Origin: DT-110 sp964342305
Lineage (GTDB): Bacteria; Bacteroidota; Bacteroidia; Chitinophagales; Saprospiraceae
Length of the DNA stretch: 64,000 nt
Assembly (NCBI GenBank): GCA_964342305.1
Contig: CAYFGK010000017.1
Location: 3,319 to 67,318 of the forward strand
Reading direction: 5' to 3'
The notes under the pieces are model-generated. The model did no database searches, had not been told where the DNA came from, and worked only from the letters and a program-made list of their open reading frames with translations. Shown piece by piece: positions 24,119 to 33,550 of the stretch. How positions within the stretch are numbered: the stretch's first letter is position 1; each line of letters starts with the position of its first letter. The translations under genes were made by a program, and so were the position numbers.

Positions 24119-25282
24119 ATGACATGGATTGATGTTCAGACTCCGGCAGATTGGAAGTTGTTTCACCAGGTACCCCGGCGGGTTTACCGCCAGGATCCCA
24201 ATTGGATCGAGCCCCTGCATTCCGATGTAGCCGGCATCTTTGACCCCAAGCGTAATAAAGCCATGGAGCAGGGAGAAGCCCGCCTGTTTGTGGTACTCAA
24301 TGATCAGCAGGAAGCAGTGGGACGCGTAGCGGCTTTTATCGATCCTATCCGCAACCGTGAAATGGGGCTGCGCATCGGTGGCATTGGCTTTTTCGAATGC
24401 ATCAATGAGCCGGAACTGGCCAACGCACTGCTCGACCGGGCCGAGCAATACCTCATTGAGCGAGATGTTCAGGTGATCGATGCGATCATAAATTTCGGGG
24501 AGCGCGACAAATTCTGGGGGTTGCTGACCCACGGATTTGCTCCGCCCCTCTACCAGGAGCATTACCATCCACCCTATTATCAGGGTTTCTTTGCCGCACG
24601 TAATTATCAACCAAATGAACAGATTCTGACCTTTAAAGGCAACCTCGGTGATGTACCCGCCAGGCGGCTTAAGGCCATTGCCCAACGCGCACGCAAGCGC
24701 TATGGCTTCACTGCTAAAACTCTGGCCGAGAGCAACATCCAAACATTTGCCAGTCACTTTGCCGCGGTGTACAATGTGGCTTTCGCCGACAAGCCACACT
24801 TTAAGCCGATCTCCGAAGCAAATATGTTCAAACTATTCAAACAACTGCGCCCCATTGCTGACCCCAATATGGTCTGCATTGCCTACCTCGGGGAACAGCC
24901 TATCGGATTTGCCGGCTTCATTCCCGATATCAACCCTTTTTTGCGCAAAGCAAAAGGTAGATTAAATTGGTTAACACTTCCGGGGTTTTTCCTGCGACTG
25001 AAAACCACCCGCATCAAACCACTGAAAGGCATTGCTTTCGGTATTGATCCGGAATACCACGGTAAAGGGGTTTTCGCCGTACTGACTGATTTTACCTACC
25101 ACCAATCCACCATGACCAATTATCCGCACTACTATCTGGCAGCTATCCGGGCACATAACGATATAATGGTTCGATCGGTCAAATCCCTCGGCGTGAACAT
25201 CGAACGCATCCATCTCGATATGCGCCGAATAATCGATCCGGCGATATCCTTCCAACCAAATGCCTTCATTGAACCTGAATAA
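24119..25282 (+). CDS. GNAT-fold acyltransferase-like protein, paralogue 1
   Basis: A 387-residue protein of the large GNAT-like type in Bacteroidota (YghO-like): an N-terminal half with VPRRVYRQDPNWIEPL, GRVAAFIDP and a strictly kept core NFGERDKFWGLL. A C-terminal N-acetyltransferase-like half follows, with IAYLGEQPIGFAG and GIAFGIDPEYHGKGVFAVL (acetyl-CoA binding loop region). ATG 24119 is supported by an upstream promoter. A second copy follows 85 nt downstream; the two align over their whole length. Substrate unknown; no pathway genes are adjacent. Confidence 0.75.
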   Translation: MTWIDVQTPADWKLFHQVPRRVYRQDPNWIEPLHSDVAGIFDPKRNKAMEQGEARLFVVLNDQQEAVGRVAAFIDPIRNREMGLRIGGIGFFECINEPELANALLDRAEQYLIERDVQVIDAIINFGERDKFWGLLTHGFAPPLYQEHYHPPYYQGFFAARNYQPNEQILTFKGNLGDVPARRLKAIAQRARKRYGFTAKTLAESNIQTFASHFAAVYNVAFADKPHFKPISEANMFKLFKQLRPIADPNMVCIAYLGEQPIGFAGFIPDINPFLRKAKGRLNWLTLPGFFLRLKTTRIKPLKGIAFGIDPEYHGKGVFAVLTDFTYHQSTMTNYPHYYLAAIRAHNDIMVRSVKSLGVNIERIHLDMRRIIDPAISFQPNAFIEPE

Positions 25283-25367
25283 CAGTACATTAGTCTAAAA
25301 CCCCGACCAGTAATCGCTCTTGAGGAGAGCAGACCTTAGATTTGACAACCAGCAACGACGAACCTGA

Positions 25368-26533
25368 ATGATTAGCATACAACCAGTACATAAACCTAAA
25401 GAATGGAAACAGTTTCACGATGTGCAGCGCGAGGTTTACCATAGTGATCCCAACTTCATTGCTCCGCTGCGTATGGAAGTGGAGCAGGTGTTTAATCCCC
25501 AAAAGAACACCGCCTTTGCCCATGGGCATGCTCAGTGTTTTGTCTTAAAAGATGGAAAACGTCCGGTCGGACGGATCGCCGCCTTTATGGACAAAGAAAG
25601 AAGCAAGCACCTTAAGTACAAGGCCGGCGGCATCGGTTTTTTTGAATGTGTAGAGGATCCGGCTTACGCCAAAATGCTCTTCAACAGTGCCGAGGAATAC
25701 CTGCGAACGCACGAAGTAGAGGTCATTGACGGTCCCATTAATTTCGGTGAGCGCGACAAATTCTGGGGTTTACTGGTCCATAACTTCGCTCCTCCCCTTT
25801 ACCAGGAAAACTACAATCCCCCCTATTACGCTGATTTTTTCACTCAGAACGGATATCAACCTTTTGAACAGATCCTTACCTATGCCGGTAAATCAAGTGA
25901 TATTCCCGTTGAGCGCTTGAGTCAGATCGCCAAGCGCCTGCGGTCGCGACATCCACTACGGGTCGAGCCCTTCAGCTACCAACACATCGATACCTTTGCC
26001 AAGGATTTTGCGGAAGTCTACAATGCTGCGTTCAATGTATACGAGCACTTTAATCCCGTTTCTCCCGACCTCGTACGCACCATGATGGAAACGGCCAAAC
26101 CAATACTCGACCCCAATATCGCCTGTATTGCCTACTACGAAGATCAACCCGCCGGATTCATTGCCCTGTATCCCGACATCAATCCGCTGCTCCAAGGGTT
26201 CTATGGTAAACTGAACCTGTTCACCCTGCCCAAATTCCTGTGGCGTAAGCGCTCCACCAGATCGTTCAATGCCAAAGGCATGGGCTTCGGGATACACCCG
26301 GCCCACCAGTCCAAAGGAATTTTCGCCTTATTGGTGGAGTATTTATGCAGTGACCGTAATTTAAAACGGTATCCTTATATGTATCTGGCGACGATTCGCA
26401 CCCACAACCACGAGATACGCTCCATCTACGATAAATTGGGCGTGCATGTTGATCGGGTACACGTAGCCTATCGGAAGCCATTGAAAGCGGGAATCGACAT
26501 CGAACCTTTCGAGTTTATATCCAGGTTTGAGGT
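25368..26533 (+). CDS. GNAT-fold acyltransferase-like protein, paralogue 2 (3' end in gap)
   Basis: This is the tandem paralogue of the preceding gene. It shares REVYHSDPNFIAPLR, GRIAAFMD, the identical NFGERDKFWGLL core, PPYYADFF and GMGFGIHPAHQSKGIFALL. ATG 25368. About 388 residues are visible before the gap at 26534, close to the length of paralogue 1, so only a few codons should be missing. The last visible bases (CCAGGTTTGAGGT) are the start of the same heptamer array seen after other genes, so the true stop probably lies within a few codons. Substrate unknown. Confidence 0.75.
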
Positions 26534-26633
26534 NNNNNNNNNNNNNNNNNNNNNNNNNNNNNNNNNNNNNNNNNNNNNNNNNNNNNNNNNNNNNNNNNNN
26601 NNNNNNNNNNNNNNNNNNNNNNNNNNNNNNNNN
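26534..26633. other. assembly gap (100 N) entered through a heptamer array
   Basis: Placeholder of unknown true size. The left flank is a heptamer repeat at the end of paralogue 2; the right flank resumes 7 nt before the ftsK stop codon. Confidence 0.95.
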
Positions 26634-26640
26634 AAGCCTA

Positions 26641-29187
26641 TCACCTGGAGGATCGCAGATCCTCTAAGTATTTCTCCAGTTCCAGTTCATCGTATACCAG
26701 CACCTCCCGTGCTTTGCTGCCCTCGCTGGGACCGACGATCCCCATGGCCTCGAGTTGATCCATGATGCGTCCGGCCCGGTTGTACCCGAGCTTCAGGCGG
26801 CGCTGGATCATGGAGGTAGATCCGTGCTGATTACTTACGATCAGCCGGGCTGCATCCTCGAACATCTCATCCAGATCTGAATACTTGAGTCCGCTGGCGC
26901 CGGGTACTTCCTCCTCACCGTGGAACTCAGGGAGGTAGAATGGTTCCGGATACCCCCTTTGCTGGGCGATAAACTGAATGACCTTTTCCACCTCGGGGGT
27001 ATCCACGAAAGCTCCCTGCAGACGTACCATTTCGCCACCAACGGAAAGCAGCATATCACCCCGTCCGATCAACTGATCCGCACCGCCGGCATCGAGGATG
27101 GTGCGTGAATCGACTTTGGAGGTCACCTTGTAGGCAATCCGCGCCGGGAAGTTGGCCTTGATCACCCCGGTAATAATATTAACGGAGGGGCGCTGAGTAG
27201 CAATGATCAGGTGAATACCAACGGCCCGGGCCAGCTGTGCCAGGCGGCCGATCGGCAATTCGATCTCCTTACCGGCAGTCATGATCAGATCGGCAAACTC
27301 ATCGATGATCAGTACGATAAACGGTAAAAAGCGATGCCCCTTAAGCGGGTTAAGCCGACGCTGTACAAACTTCTCATTGTACTCGCGTAAGTTACGGGCC
27401 GAGCCCTTTTTCAAAAGGTCGTACCGGTTATCCATCTCAATACACAACGAGTTGAGGGTATGGATCACTTTATTAGTCTCCGTCGTGATCGGTTCCTCCT
27501 GATTGGGCAGGTAGGACAGGAAGTGGTGTTCCAGGGCACTGTACGGGAATAGCTCCACCTTTTTCGGGTCGATCAACACCAGTTTGACCTGGGAAGGGTG
27601 CTTCTTGTAGAGGATCGACATGATTATGGCGTTGATCCCTACCGATTTACCCTGACCGGTAGCACCTGCTACTAACAAGTGGGGCATTTTTGCCAGGTCG
27701 GCCACGAATACCTCGTTGTTGATGGTTTTCCCAAGACCAATAGGCAGGTCCATTTTTGCGCGCCGGAATTTATCGGAGGCCAGCACTTCACGCATGCTGA
27801 CAATCTGCTTTTTCTTATTCGGTACTTCGATACCGATGGTACCACGCCCCGGAATAGGAGCAATGATCCGGATACCCAGTGCTGCCAGGCTCAGAGCAAT
27901 GTCATCCTCCAGGTTCTTGATCTTGGAGATGCGAACGCCCGGAGCCGGTACAATTTCGTACAGGGTAATGGTCGGACCGATGGTGGCGCGGATCTTGGTA
28001 ATCTCGATCTTATAATTCAGTAGGGTTTCGATGATCTGATCCTTATTAGCTTCCAGCTCCTCGCGATCGATCTCTACCTTTTCCCCTTCGTATTCTTCCA
28101 GCAGAGGCAGCACCGGATGCTCGTAACTGGAAAGTTCAAGCGTAGGATCATAAGGCTCCGAATGGTTCCTGTTTTCCTCCTGTGCTTGCAGTGGTTCACC
28201 GGCCCCCAAAGGTGTGGAAGGTTTGGCGGGTATATCACTGGCTGCTCCCGGTGTTTCCACTTCCAGTTCGGAATCCCCGGGTTGCAGAGGCCCTTCCGCA
28301 GAGCCTTTCTTTTTTTGTTGATCGACCAGGTCGAAGTCCAGTTCGGGAATCACCTCCGGTCTATCTTTCTTGGGAGAAGGCAATTGATCCAGGCCTAATT
28401 CCTCCTCCATGAGTTCATCCTCGGTAAGGCCTGCCTCTTCGTCCACATTAGTCGACCGGATATCCCTTCGTTCTTTGAGCTGGGGGCGGTGACTCGGCCG
28501 GAGCCGGGCTTGTTCTTTTTCGACGGACCGCGGGGTCACGGCCGGACGTGTACGGCGATTACCGGTCAGTTCGATCCAGAAGCCTTTGGGGTCTTTGGTA
28601 AGCATTCCCCAGGGCATTTTCTCGAATTTGGGATTAAAGAACCAGATAACCATTACGATCAGGATGAATACAAACAGCAGTGCTTCACCCGCAACACCGA
28701 CGAATTTGAACAACCAACCGTTCACCGATTCGCCGAAGGCACCTCCGAAGGGGAAGGTCGCTCCCGGTGCCACAAACTCCAGAAAAACGGAAAGCACCAC
28801 CATGGATACCAGGCTGTAGCGGATAACCGGCACGTACCGCGACATGGGCGTTTTCTGTATCAACCCCCACCCCACTGCGACTAAGAGAAAGACAATGATA
28901 TAAGAGGAAAGTCCGACTCCCCAATAGAAAAAACCATTGGAGACAATGGCTCCTAACCGGCCCAGCCAGTTAGCCATTTCCAGGTCGCTGCGCAGGAGTA
29001 GTTCCCAACTGAAACGCATCACGCGATCCTGGTCGATGTGCCAGGTAAACAAATAGGAAGTGAAAGCAATAAACAGGTATACGGCAAAGAAGAGCATGAG
29101 TACCCCCATGAGCTTTGGCACACGTTCGTCTTTAAAGGCGAGTGCCAATTGATTCCCTTTCCGCTTTTTTCGCTTTTTTGCTGCCAT
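26641..29187 (-). CDS. ftsK: DNA translocase FtsK
   Basis: FtsK pumps DNA at the division septum and helps resolve chromosome dimers. The 848-residue protein has four to five N-terminal transmembrane helices (about 25-185) and a charged linker (190-370). The RecA-like motor has Walker A GATGQGKS (508-515) and Walker B FIVLIIDEFADL, with LARAVGIHLIIATQRP close behind. A C-terminal winged-helix gamma domain (STSMIQRRLKLGYNRAGRIMD) binds the KOPS-like orienting sequences. ATG 29187 begins a Lys/Arg-rich cytoplasmic tail. It stands alone; its promoter faces the divergent thiamin-binding gene. Confidence 0.96.
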   Translation of the reverse strand: MAAKKRKKRKGNQLALAFKDERVPKLMGVLMLFFAVYLFIAFTSYLFTWHIDQDRVMRFSWELLLRSDLEMANWLGRLGAIVSNGFFYWGVGLSSYIIVFLLVAVGWGLIQKTPMSRYVPVIRYSLVSMVVLSVFLEFVAPGATFPFGGAFGESVNGWLFKFVGVAGEALLFVFILIVMVIWFFNPKFEKMPWGMLTKDPKGFWIELTGNRRTRPAVTPRSVEKEQARLRPSHRPQLKERRDIRSTNVDEEAGLTEDELMEEELGLDQLPSPKKDRPEVIPELDFDLVDQQKKKGSAEGPLQPGDSELEVETPGAASDIPAKPSTPLGAGEPLQAQEENRNHSEPYDPTLELSSYEHPVLPLLEEYEGEKVEIDREELEANKDQIIETLLNYKIEITKIRATIGPTITLYEIVPAPGVRISKIKNLEDDIALSLAALGIRIIAPIPGRGTIGIEVPNKKKQIVSMREVLASDKFRRAKMDLPIGLGKTINNEVFVADLAKMPHLLVAGATGQGKSVGINAIIMSILYKKHPSQVKLVLIDPKKVELFPYSALEHHFLSYLPNQEEPITTETNKVIHTLNSLCIEMDNRYDLLKKGSARNLREYNEKFVQRRLNPLKGHRFLPFIVLIIDEFADLIMTAGKEIELPIGRLAQLARAVGIHLIIATQRPSVNIITGVIKANFPARIAYKVTSKVDSRTILDAGGADQLIGRGDMLLSVGGEMVRLQGAFVDTPEVEKVIQFIAQQRGYPEPFYLPEFHGEEEVPGASGLKYSDLDEMFEDAARLIVSNQHGSTSMIQRRLKLGYNRAGRIMDQLEAMGIVGPSEGSKAREVLVYDELELEKYLEDLRSSR

Positions 29188-29297
29188 GAAGGTGGTGTCC
29201 TACGGTTGTTCGTCAACAAAAATAGGTATTAAATATGGGAAAAAATAACGCAAGGAAACCGTGAGCATAGTACTCTGACCTATATTTTTTTACCTTT

Positions 29298-29313
29298 TTT
29301 TGCGAAAGCAAAA
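29298..29313. other. GAAA/UUUC tetraloop palindrome
   Basis: TTTTGC-GAAA-GCAAAA, a perfect 6-bp stem in the divergent region between ftsK and the thiamin-binding gene. Same motif as at 3237, 9004, 43465 and 50614. Confidence 0.5.
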
Positions 29314-29418
29314 CCAACAACTAACACGTTATCAACCATTTAGGCTTCCGCCAAAAAAAGAACAACACCACTAAATCAAATTATTGCATTTACTCATTTT
29401 TGTTTTAACAACCAGCCA

Positions 29419-29688
29419 ATGAACCTTACCGCCGAAATCAGTATGTACCCCTTACACCAGGATTACGAGCCGATCATTCTCGATTTTATTGCCGACTTGC
29501 GCGCGAATGCCGATATTGATGTAGTCACTAATGCCATGAGCACCCAGGTGCGCGGTCCTTACCAGCGGGTATGGGATATTTTGCAGCAAGCAACCCAAAA
29601 GAGTTTTGAAACTTACGGCAAGGCCGTATTCGTGGTCAAATTCATCCGTGGTGAGCTCCCCATCCTGGATGCGCCGATCACAGAATAA
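29419..29688 (+). CDS. thiamin/HMP-binding-like small protein (YqgV/MTH1187 family)
   Basis: An 89-residue single-domain ferredoxin-like protein, ATG 29419. The pattern MNLTAEISMYPLHQDYEPII, then TNAMSTQVRGPYQRVWDIL and KAVFVVKF, matches the family of small thiamin- or hydroxymethylpyrimidine-binding proteins (YqgV/YkoF-like fold). It is 9 nt upstream of a class V aminotransferase and clearly in one transcription unit with it and the following GNAT gene. Ligand binding is inferred from family only. Confidence 0.75.
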   Translation: MNLTAEISMYPLHQDYEPIILDFIADLRANADIDVVTNAMSTQVRGPYQRVWDILQQATQKSFETYGKAVFVVKFIRGELPILDAPITE

Positions 29689-29697
29689 ACCAACCAC

Positions 29698-30894
29698 ATG
29701 TTAGCACCTGATCAAATTCAACGCTACCGCCTGGAAACACCGGGCACTCAACACCACATCCACCTCAATAATGCCGGTGCAGCCTTGATGCCGGAGCCCG
29801 TAATGGAAGCTATAAAGCAACATCTGGAACTCGAAAGCGACCATGGAGGATACGAAGCAGCCGCGATGGCCAAAAACAAGATCCAGGGGTTTTACCAATC
29901 CCTTGCCAAACTGCTGCGGTGTGAACCCCGGAACATTGCCTTTGCCACCAACGCTACCGATGCCTATTCCCGGGCCCTGAGTGCCATCCCCTTTCAGCGG
30001 GGAGACATTATTCTGACTACGCGGGAAGACTATGTATCGAACCAGCTGGCTTTCCTGCAGTTGGTCAGCAGGTTTGGTATTTCCATTCGCTATGCCGCCA
30101 CCCTGCCCGAAGGAGGCGTGGATCCCGATTCGGTACGAACCATGGTGGAAAAAGAGCGCCCCAGACTCGTGGCCGTCACCCATATGCCTACCTATTCGGG
30201 CCTCATCCAGGATGTTGCGGCCGTTGGCCGTATTTGCCGGGAGTACGATATCCTGTATTTGGTAGACGGGTGCCAGACGGCCGGACAACTGGACTTAAAT
30301 ATGGAGGATATCGGATGTGATTTTTTCAGTGCTACCTTCCGTAAATTTTTGCGTGGGCCCCGCGGTACCGGTTTTCTCTACGTATCGGACCGGGTGCTGC
30401 TCCGTGGTCTTCACCCCCTGTTCATTGATCTGCACAGTGCCAACTGGACCGGCGACGATACCTACCGTCTGGCCGAGAGTGCCCGCAGATTTGAACTCTG
30501 GGAGCGCGCCTACGCCCTGGTATTGGGAGCCCGGGCTGCTACTGAATACGCACTGGCCGTAAAGACCGCCGAAATTGAACAGCGCGTACGGCGACTGGCG
30601 AAGGATCTTCGCCGGAAACTAGGTACCATCGACCAGGTCGAAGTGCTCGACCACGGCCCCTCCCTGGGGGGAATTGTAACCTTGCGTGTCCCGGGCTGGA
30701 GCCCAACAAATCTGAAGGCCGTGCTGGACCAGGCCGGTATCAATTGCAGTCTGGTATTCATGGAATCGGCCCGGTTCGATTTTCAGGAGCGGGGTATCGA
30801 ATGGGCCCTGCGTCTTTCACCACACTACTACAACCTGGACGCCGACCTGGATGAAGTTACCGGTATTCTGGATGAACAGATTAACCGATCATGA
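29698..30894 (+). CDS. class V aminotransferase (cysteine desulfurase-like)
   Basis: A 398-residue PLP enzyme of the class V fold. Signature residues are present: N-terminal HLNNAGAAL, D190 and Q193 in YLVDGCQTAG (PLP pyridine and phosphate contacts) and the PLP lysine K216 in FSATFRKFLRGPRGTG. The KFLRGPRGTGFL variant is seen in isopenicillin-N-epimerase-like and EgtE-like members, which may act as C-S lyases, so a housekeeping IscS/SufS role is less likely. ATG 29698. The stop overlaps the start of the next gene (ATGA), showing coupling. Confidence 0.85.
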   Translation: MLAPDQIQRYRLETPGTQHHIHLNNAGAALMPEPVMEAIKQHLELESDHGGYEAAAMAKNKIQGFYQSLAKLLRCEPRNIAFATNATDAYSRALSAIPFQRGDIILTTREDYVSNQLAFLQLVSRFGISIRYAATLPEGGVDPDSVRTMVEKERPRLVAVTHMPTYSGLIQDVAAVGRICREYDILYLVDGCQTAGQLDLNMEDIGCDFFSATFRKFLRGPRGTGFLYVSDRVLLRGLHPLFIDLHSANWTGDDTYRLAESARRFELWERAYALVLGARAATEYALAVKTAEIEQRVRRLAKDLRRKLGTIDQVEVLDHGPSLGGIVTLRVPGWSPTNLKAVLDQAGINCSLVFMESARFDFQERGIEWALRLSPHYYNLDADLDEVTGILDEQINRS

Positions 30895-31439
30895 GATCCG
30901 GCCAGACCATAATAGAGCGCCAGGAAATAGCTTTAAAGCTGGCCCACCCCGGGCAGGCGGAAGAGTTATTCAATTTATTGGAACGCGAACGGGGGACACT
31001 GGAAGAATTCGTACCCTGGGTTGCGGAAACACAAAGCCTGCCTGCTACTCAGCGTTTTTTACGGGAATCGGATCTCTTCAATCAGGGAGGCCAGAAACTC
31101 ATATCTCTCATCTATTGGCAGGGATTGCTGGCCGGGTCGATCGGTTTACTCCGGATCAACCGCCAGCACCGGTCGGCTGAGATGGGCTACTGGCTCGGTA
31201 AAGAGGCAGAAGGCCGGGGAATCATGTCAACAGCCGCCCGCCTGCTCGTCACCTATATATTTGAACACCTGCCTATCCATCGCCTCGAGATCCGCATTCC
31301 TTCGCCCAATGTACGGGCCCAGCGTATTCCTCACGTCCTCGGCTTTCAGCACGAAGGGACATTGCGCCAGGGAGCCTTCCACCACGGTCAGTTCCTGGAC
31401 ATCGAACTATACGCCCTCATCCGCACAGACTGGAACTAA
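30891..31439 (+). CDS. GNAT acetyltransferase (RimJ/RimL-like)
   Basis: A 182-residue protein of the ribosomal-protein-serine acetyltransferase type: start region LKLAHPGQAEELFNLLER, PWV near residue 43, core EMGYWLGKEAEGRGIM with the acetyl-CoA loop, then VLGFQHEGTLRQ and a C-terminal ALIRTDW. ATG 30891 overlaps the aminotransferase stop by 4 nt. Substrate may be a protein N-terminus or a small molecule; it could modify the product of the coupled aminotransferase. Confidence 0.85.
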   Translation: MRSGQTIIERQEIALKLAHPGQAEELFNLLERERGTLEEFVPWVAETQSLPATQRFLRESDLFNQGGQKLISLIYWQGLLAGSIGLLRINRQHRSAEMGYWLGKEAEGRGIMSTAARLLVTYIFEHLPIHRLEIRIPSPNVRAQRIPHVLGFQHEGTLRQGAFHHGQFLDIELYALIRTDWN

Positions 31440-31553
31440 TACATCCAACAATTTTTTTAGAAAAGCACTACAAAGACTTGCATCAGCCAATGTATTGTTT
31501 TATATTGCAACCAAATCGTTGTTTTTTGTTTGAATTAACACCCTACACCAGCC

Positions 31554-32297
31554 ATGATTCGGGAAGATCGTATAGCCTTGAACAGACGTTTTCGCAAAGT
31601 ATTCAAGCTTCTGGAGGAGCGAGGAGATATCGTACTCAATGACCGCAACGGGCGGGGCATTGGCGATTTCGCCGAGAAAGTACTGGGTAACCGGGCCTAT
31701 GGCCACATCATCCGTGCCTTCCTCAATCCCGATGACAAGCGGTGTATAGATTATCGCCACGCACGTTCTATTTGCCATGAATACGGCGTCAACGAATCCT
31801 ATCTCATTGATGGGACCGGAACGCCCTTTGGGTTTGATGTTCCCGATTCCAGCAGTTTTTCTTCGGATGCGGAAGCCGCACCCAGAGGGAACATTCTCCT
31901 GACCACCACCGAGGCCTTCGCCGGTACCTCCGTAGATGTCGGGGGTTTCGCCAAGGAAGACGTGGAATACTTCAGCATTCCCGGACTAAGCGGTAGCGGA
32001 ATGGTTGCCTTCCCAATTAATGGTAACAGTATGGAGCCGGTCATAATGGATAATGACCTCGTCGTTTGCCGCGAGATCAACGGCCCGCACGAATTAAGAG
32101 ATAACAAAATATACGCCGTTAAAAACAACGGCTCCATTTGGGTGAAATACGTCCAAAAAGTGGAAGACCGCAACGGACGGGTAACCCACCTTAAACTGAT
32201 TTCGGCCAATCATCTCGAGCACGATCCATTCGTGGAAGAGGTAAACGAATACACTCGCCTCTATCAGGTGGTACGGCGTATCAGTGAATTCGAATAA
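31554..32297 (+). CDS. LexA/CI-like S24-family transcriptional regulator
   Basis: A 247-residue regulator with an N-terminal HTH-like domain (about 1-90; IGDFAEKVLGNRAYGHIIRAF) and a C-terminal S24 peptidase fold. Predicted catalytic Ser159 (NGNSMEP) and Lys198 (IWVKYV) are present. An Ala123-Gly124 pair lies 35 residues before the Ser, the same distance as the LexA autocleavage site, so RecA-stimulated self-cleavage is possible. ATG 31554. No prophage genes surround it, so it is a chromosomal stress or development regulator rather than an obvious phage repressor. Target genes are not evident. Confidence 0.82.
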   Translation: MIREDRIALNRRFRKVFKLLEERGDIVLNDRNGRGIGDFAEKVLGNRAYGHIIRAFLNPDDKRCIDYRHARSICHEYGVNESYLIDGTGTPFGFDVPDSSSFSSDAEAAPRGNILLTTTEAFAGTSVDVGGFAKEDVEYFSIPGLSGSGMVAFPINGNSMEPVIMDNDLVVCREINGPHELRDNKIYAVKNNGSIWVKYVQKVEDRNGRVTHLKLISANHLEHDPFVEEVNEYTRLYQVVRRISEFE

Positions 32298-32461
32298 CCC
32301 GTTTACAGCGTTTTTCAATAATCCCGGACAGAAGAAACACTAGTCTCCTGTACACAAAGGTCGGATGTAGCAGGGCTGGGGAAGGTATATCCCCGGGGCA
32401 AGATCCGGCCAAAGAAGTTAGGGTTTTCGAAATCTTACATTTTCCTGCTGTTATTTTGTCT

Positions 32462-32491
32462 CCGGCCTGGATTCCGTCCAGGCCGGTTTTT
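32462..32491 (+). terminator. Rho-independent terminator of the S24 regulator
   Basis: CCGGCCTGGA-TTCCG-TCCAGGCCGG followed by TTTTT; a perfect 10-bp GC-rich stem, 165 nt downstream of the stop. The convergent rlmB ends about 100 nt further on. The rest of 32298-32589 shows nothing recognisable. Confidence 0.85.
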
Positions 32492-32589
32492 CATGCCCTG
32501 CCTGCACGTTTCGAGCTGCGCCCCGATGCTCTTCACCTTACGACATGGTCCGGGCCTAAGAAGTATTCCCAAGCGTCGGGTATTGCTTC

Positions 32590-33333
32590 TCACCCCAGGC
32601 GCTGCCGCATACTTTCGTACAGCATAATGCCCGCCGCCACGGAAACATTGAACGAATCTGTTTTTCCGCGCTGGGGTATGATAAAACGCTGATCCGACAT
32701 CTTGGCGATGCTGGGGCTGATACCACGGCCTTCGGCTCCCAGTACGAAAGCTACCGGTCCCCTAAGGTCAAGATCCATCAGCCGATCGTCCGCCTCCAGG
32801 TCACTGGCGAGCACACGAACGCCCGATTGTTGCAGATACTCAATAGCTGCCGGCAGACTACTTTCCCGGCAAACGGGAATATCGCGTAAGGCTCCCGCTG
32901 AAGTTTTCAGAGCCTCGGCGTTGAGCAAAGGCGTTTTATTTCGCCCCATCACAATGGCGTGAGCCCCGGCAATTTCTGCCGAACGAGCAATGGCTCCGAA
33001 ATTACGCACATCGGTGACACCATCAAGCAATACAAAAAGCGGCATGGCCGATTGCTCAAACAACAGCGGAAGTACATCTTCTAACCGCTGGAAACCCACC
33101 GGAGCCATGAAGGCGATCACCCCTTGATGATTGCCCCGGACAATTTTATTCAAGCGGTCCTTAGGCACCATCTGTAAAGGGATATTCCGGTCGCGGGTCA
33201 AATGTCGTAACTCCTTTTCCAGCTCGCCTCGTGTATCACGCTGCAGAAGTACTTTATCAATGGATGCATTGGCCTGAATAGCCTCTACCACCGGATGCCG
33301 GCCAAAAATGATCTGATTCGAGGATTCCTTCAT
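32590..33333 (-). CDS. rlmB: 23S rRNA 2'-O-methyltransferase RlmB (TrmH family)
   Basis: This SPOUT-class methyltransferase is predicted to methylate the 2'-OH of G2251 in 23S rRNA. The 247-residue protein has the N-terminal substrate-binding domain (IIFGRHPVVEAIQ) and the knot motifs: DVRNFGAIARSAEIAG, VAFVLGAEGRGISP and SFNVSVAAGIMLYE. ATG 33333. Length and the GRHPVVEAI opening fit RlmB better than TrmH. It is a single-gene unit. Confidence 0.92.
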   Translation of the reverse strand: MKESSNQIIFGRHPVVEAIQANASIDKVLLQRDTRGELEKELRHLTRDRNIPLQMVPKDRLNKIVRGNHQGVIAFMAPVGFQRLEDVLPLLFEQSAMPLFVLLDGVTDVRNFGAIARSAEIAGAHAIVMGRNKTPLLNAEALKTSAGALRDIPVCRESSLPAAIEYLQQSGVRVLASDLEADDRLMDLDLRGPVAFVLGAEGRGISPSIAKMSDQRFIIPQRGKTDSFNVSVAAGIMLYESMRQRLG

Positions 33334-33550
33334 GCCCTAAAGTTCCGAAAAAATTGACATTCTACCGTTCACCTAGCCGATAAGAGCTCCGAAAAGCTTA
33401 CCACCCTATAGTGCTGTGGGGCAGGACCCGTTTTCGAAGGCATAGCCCTGGTCGATCCGGATTATCGACTTACGTTACTCCGGATCAGTTTTTCATACTT
33501 CCGGAAATAGTGTCATTCTTGTTTCGCAGCCCGGGAGGTTGGCAGGTACC
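33334..33550. other. intergenic region between rlmB and the M36 peptidase gene
   Basis: Non-coding. GATCCGGA (33454-33461) and TCCGGATC (33479-33486) can pair and are followed by AGTTTTTC, a terminator-like arrangement on the plus strand for which no plus-strand gene is visible upstream. Confidence 0.4.

Noticed and set aside
26534..26765. Continuation of GNAT paralogue 2 across the gap into the ftsK 3' region
   Set aside because: The gap is a fixed-size placeholder, so any frame across it is meaningless; the region beyond is the ftsK coding sequence on the other strand.
31440..31553. Operator for the S24 regulator
   Set aside because: Only loose TTGCA/TTGCAA direct repeats are seen; no convincing dyad, so no site was annotated.
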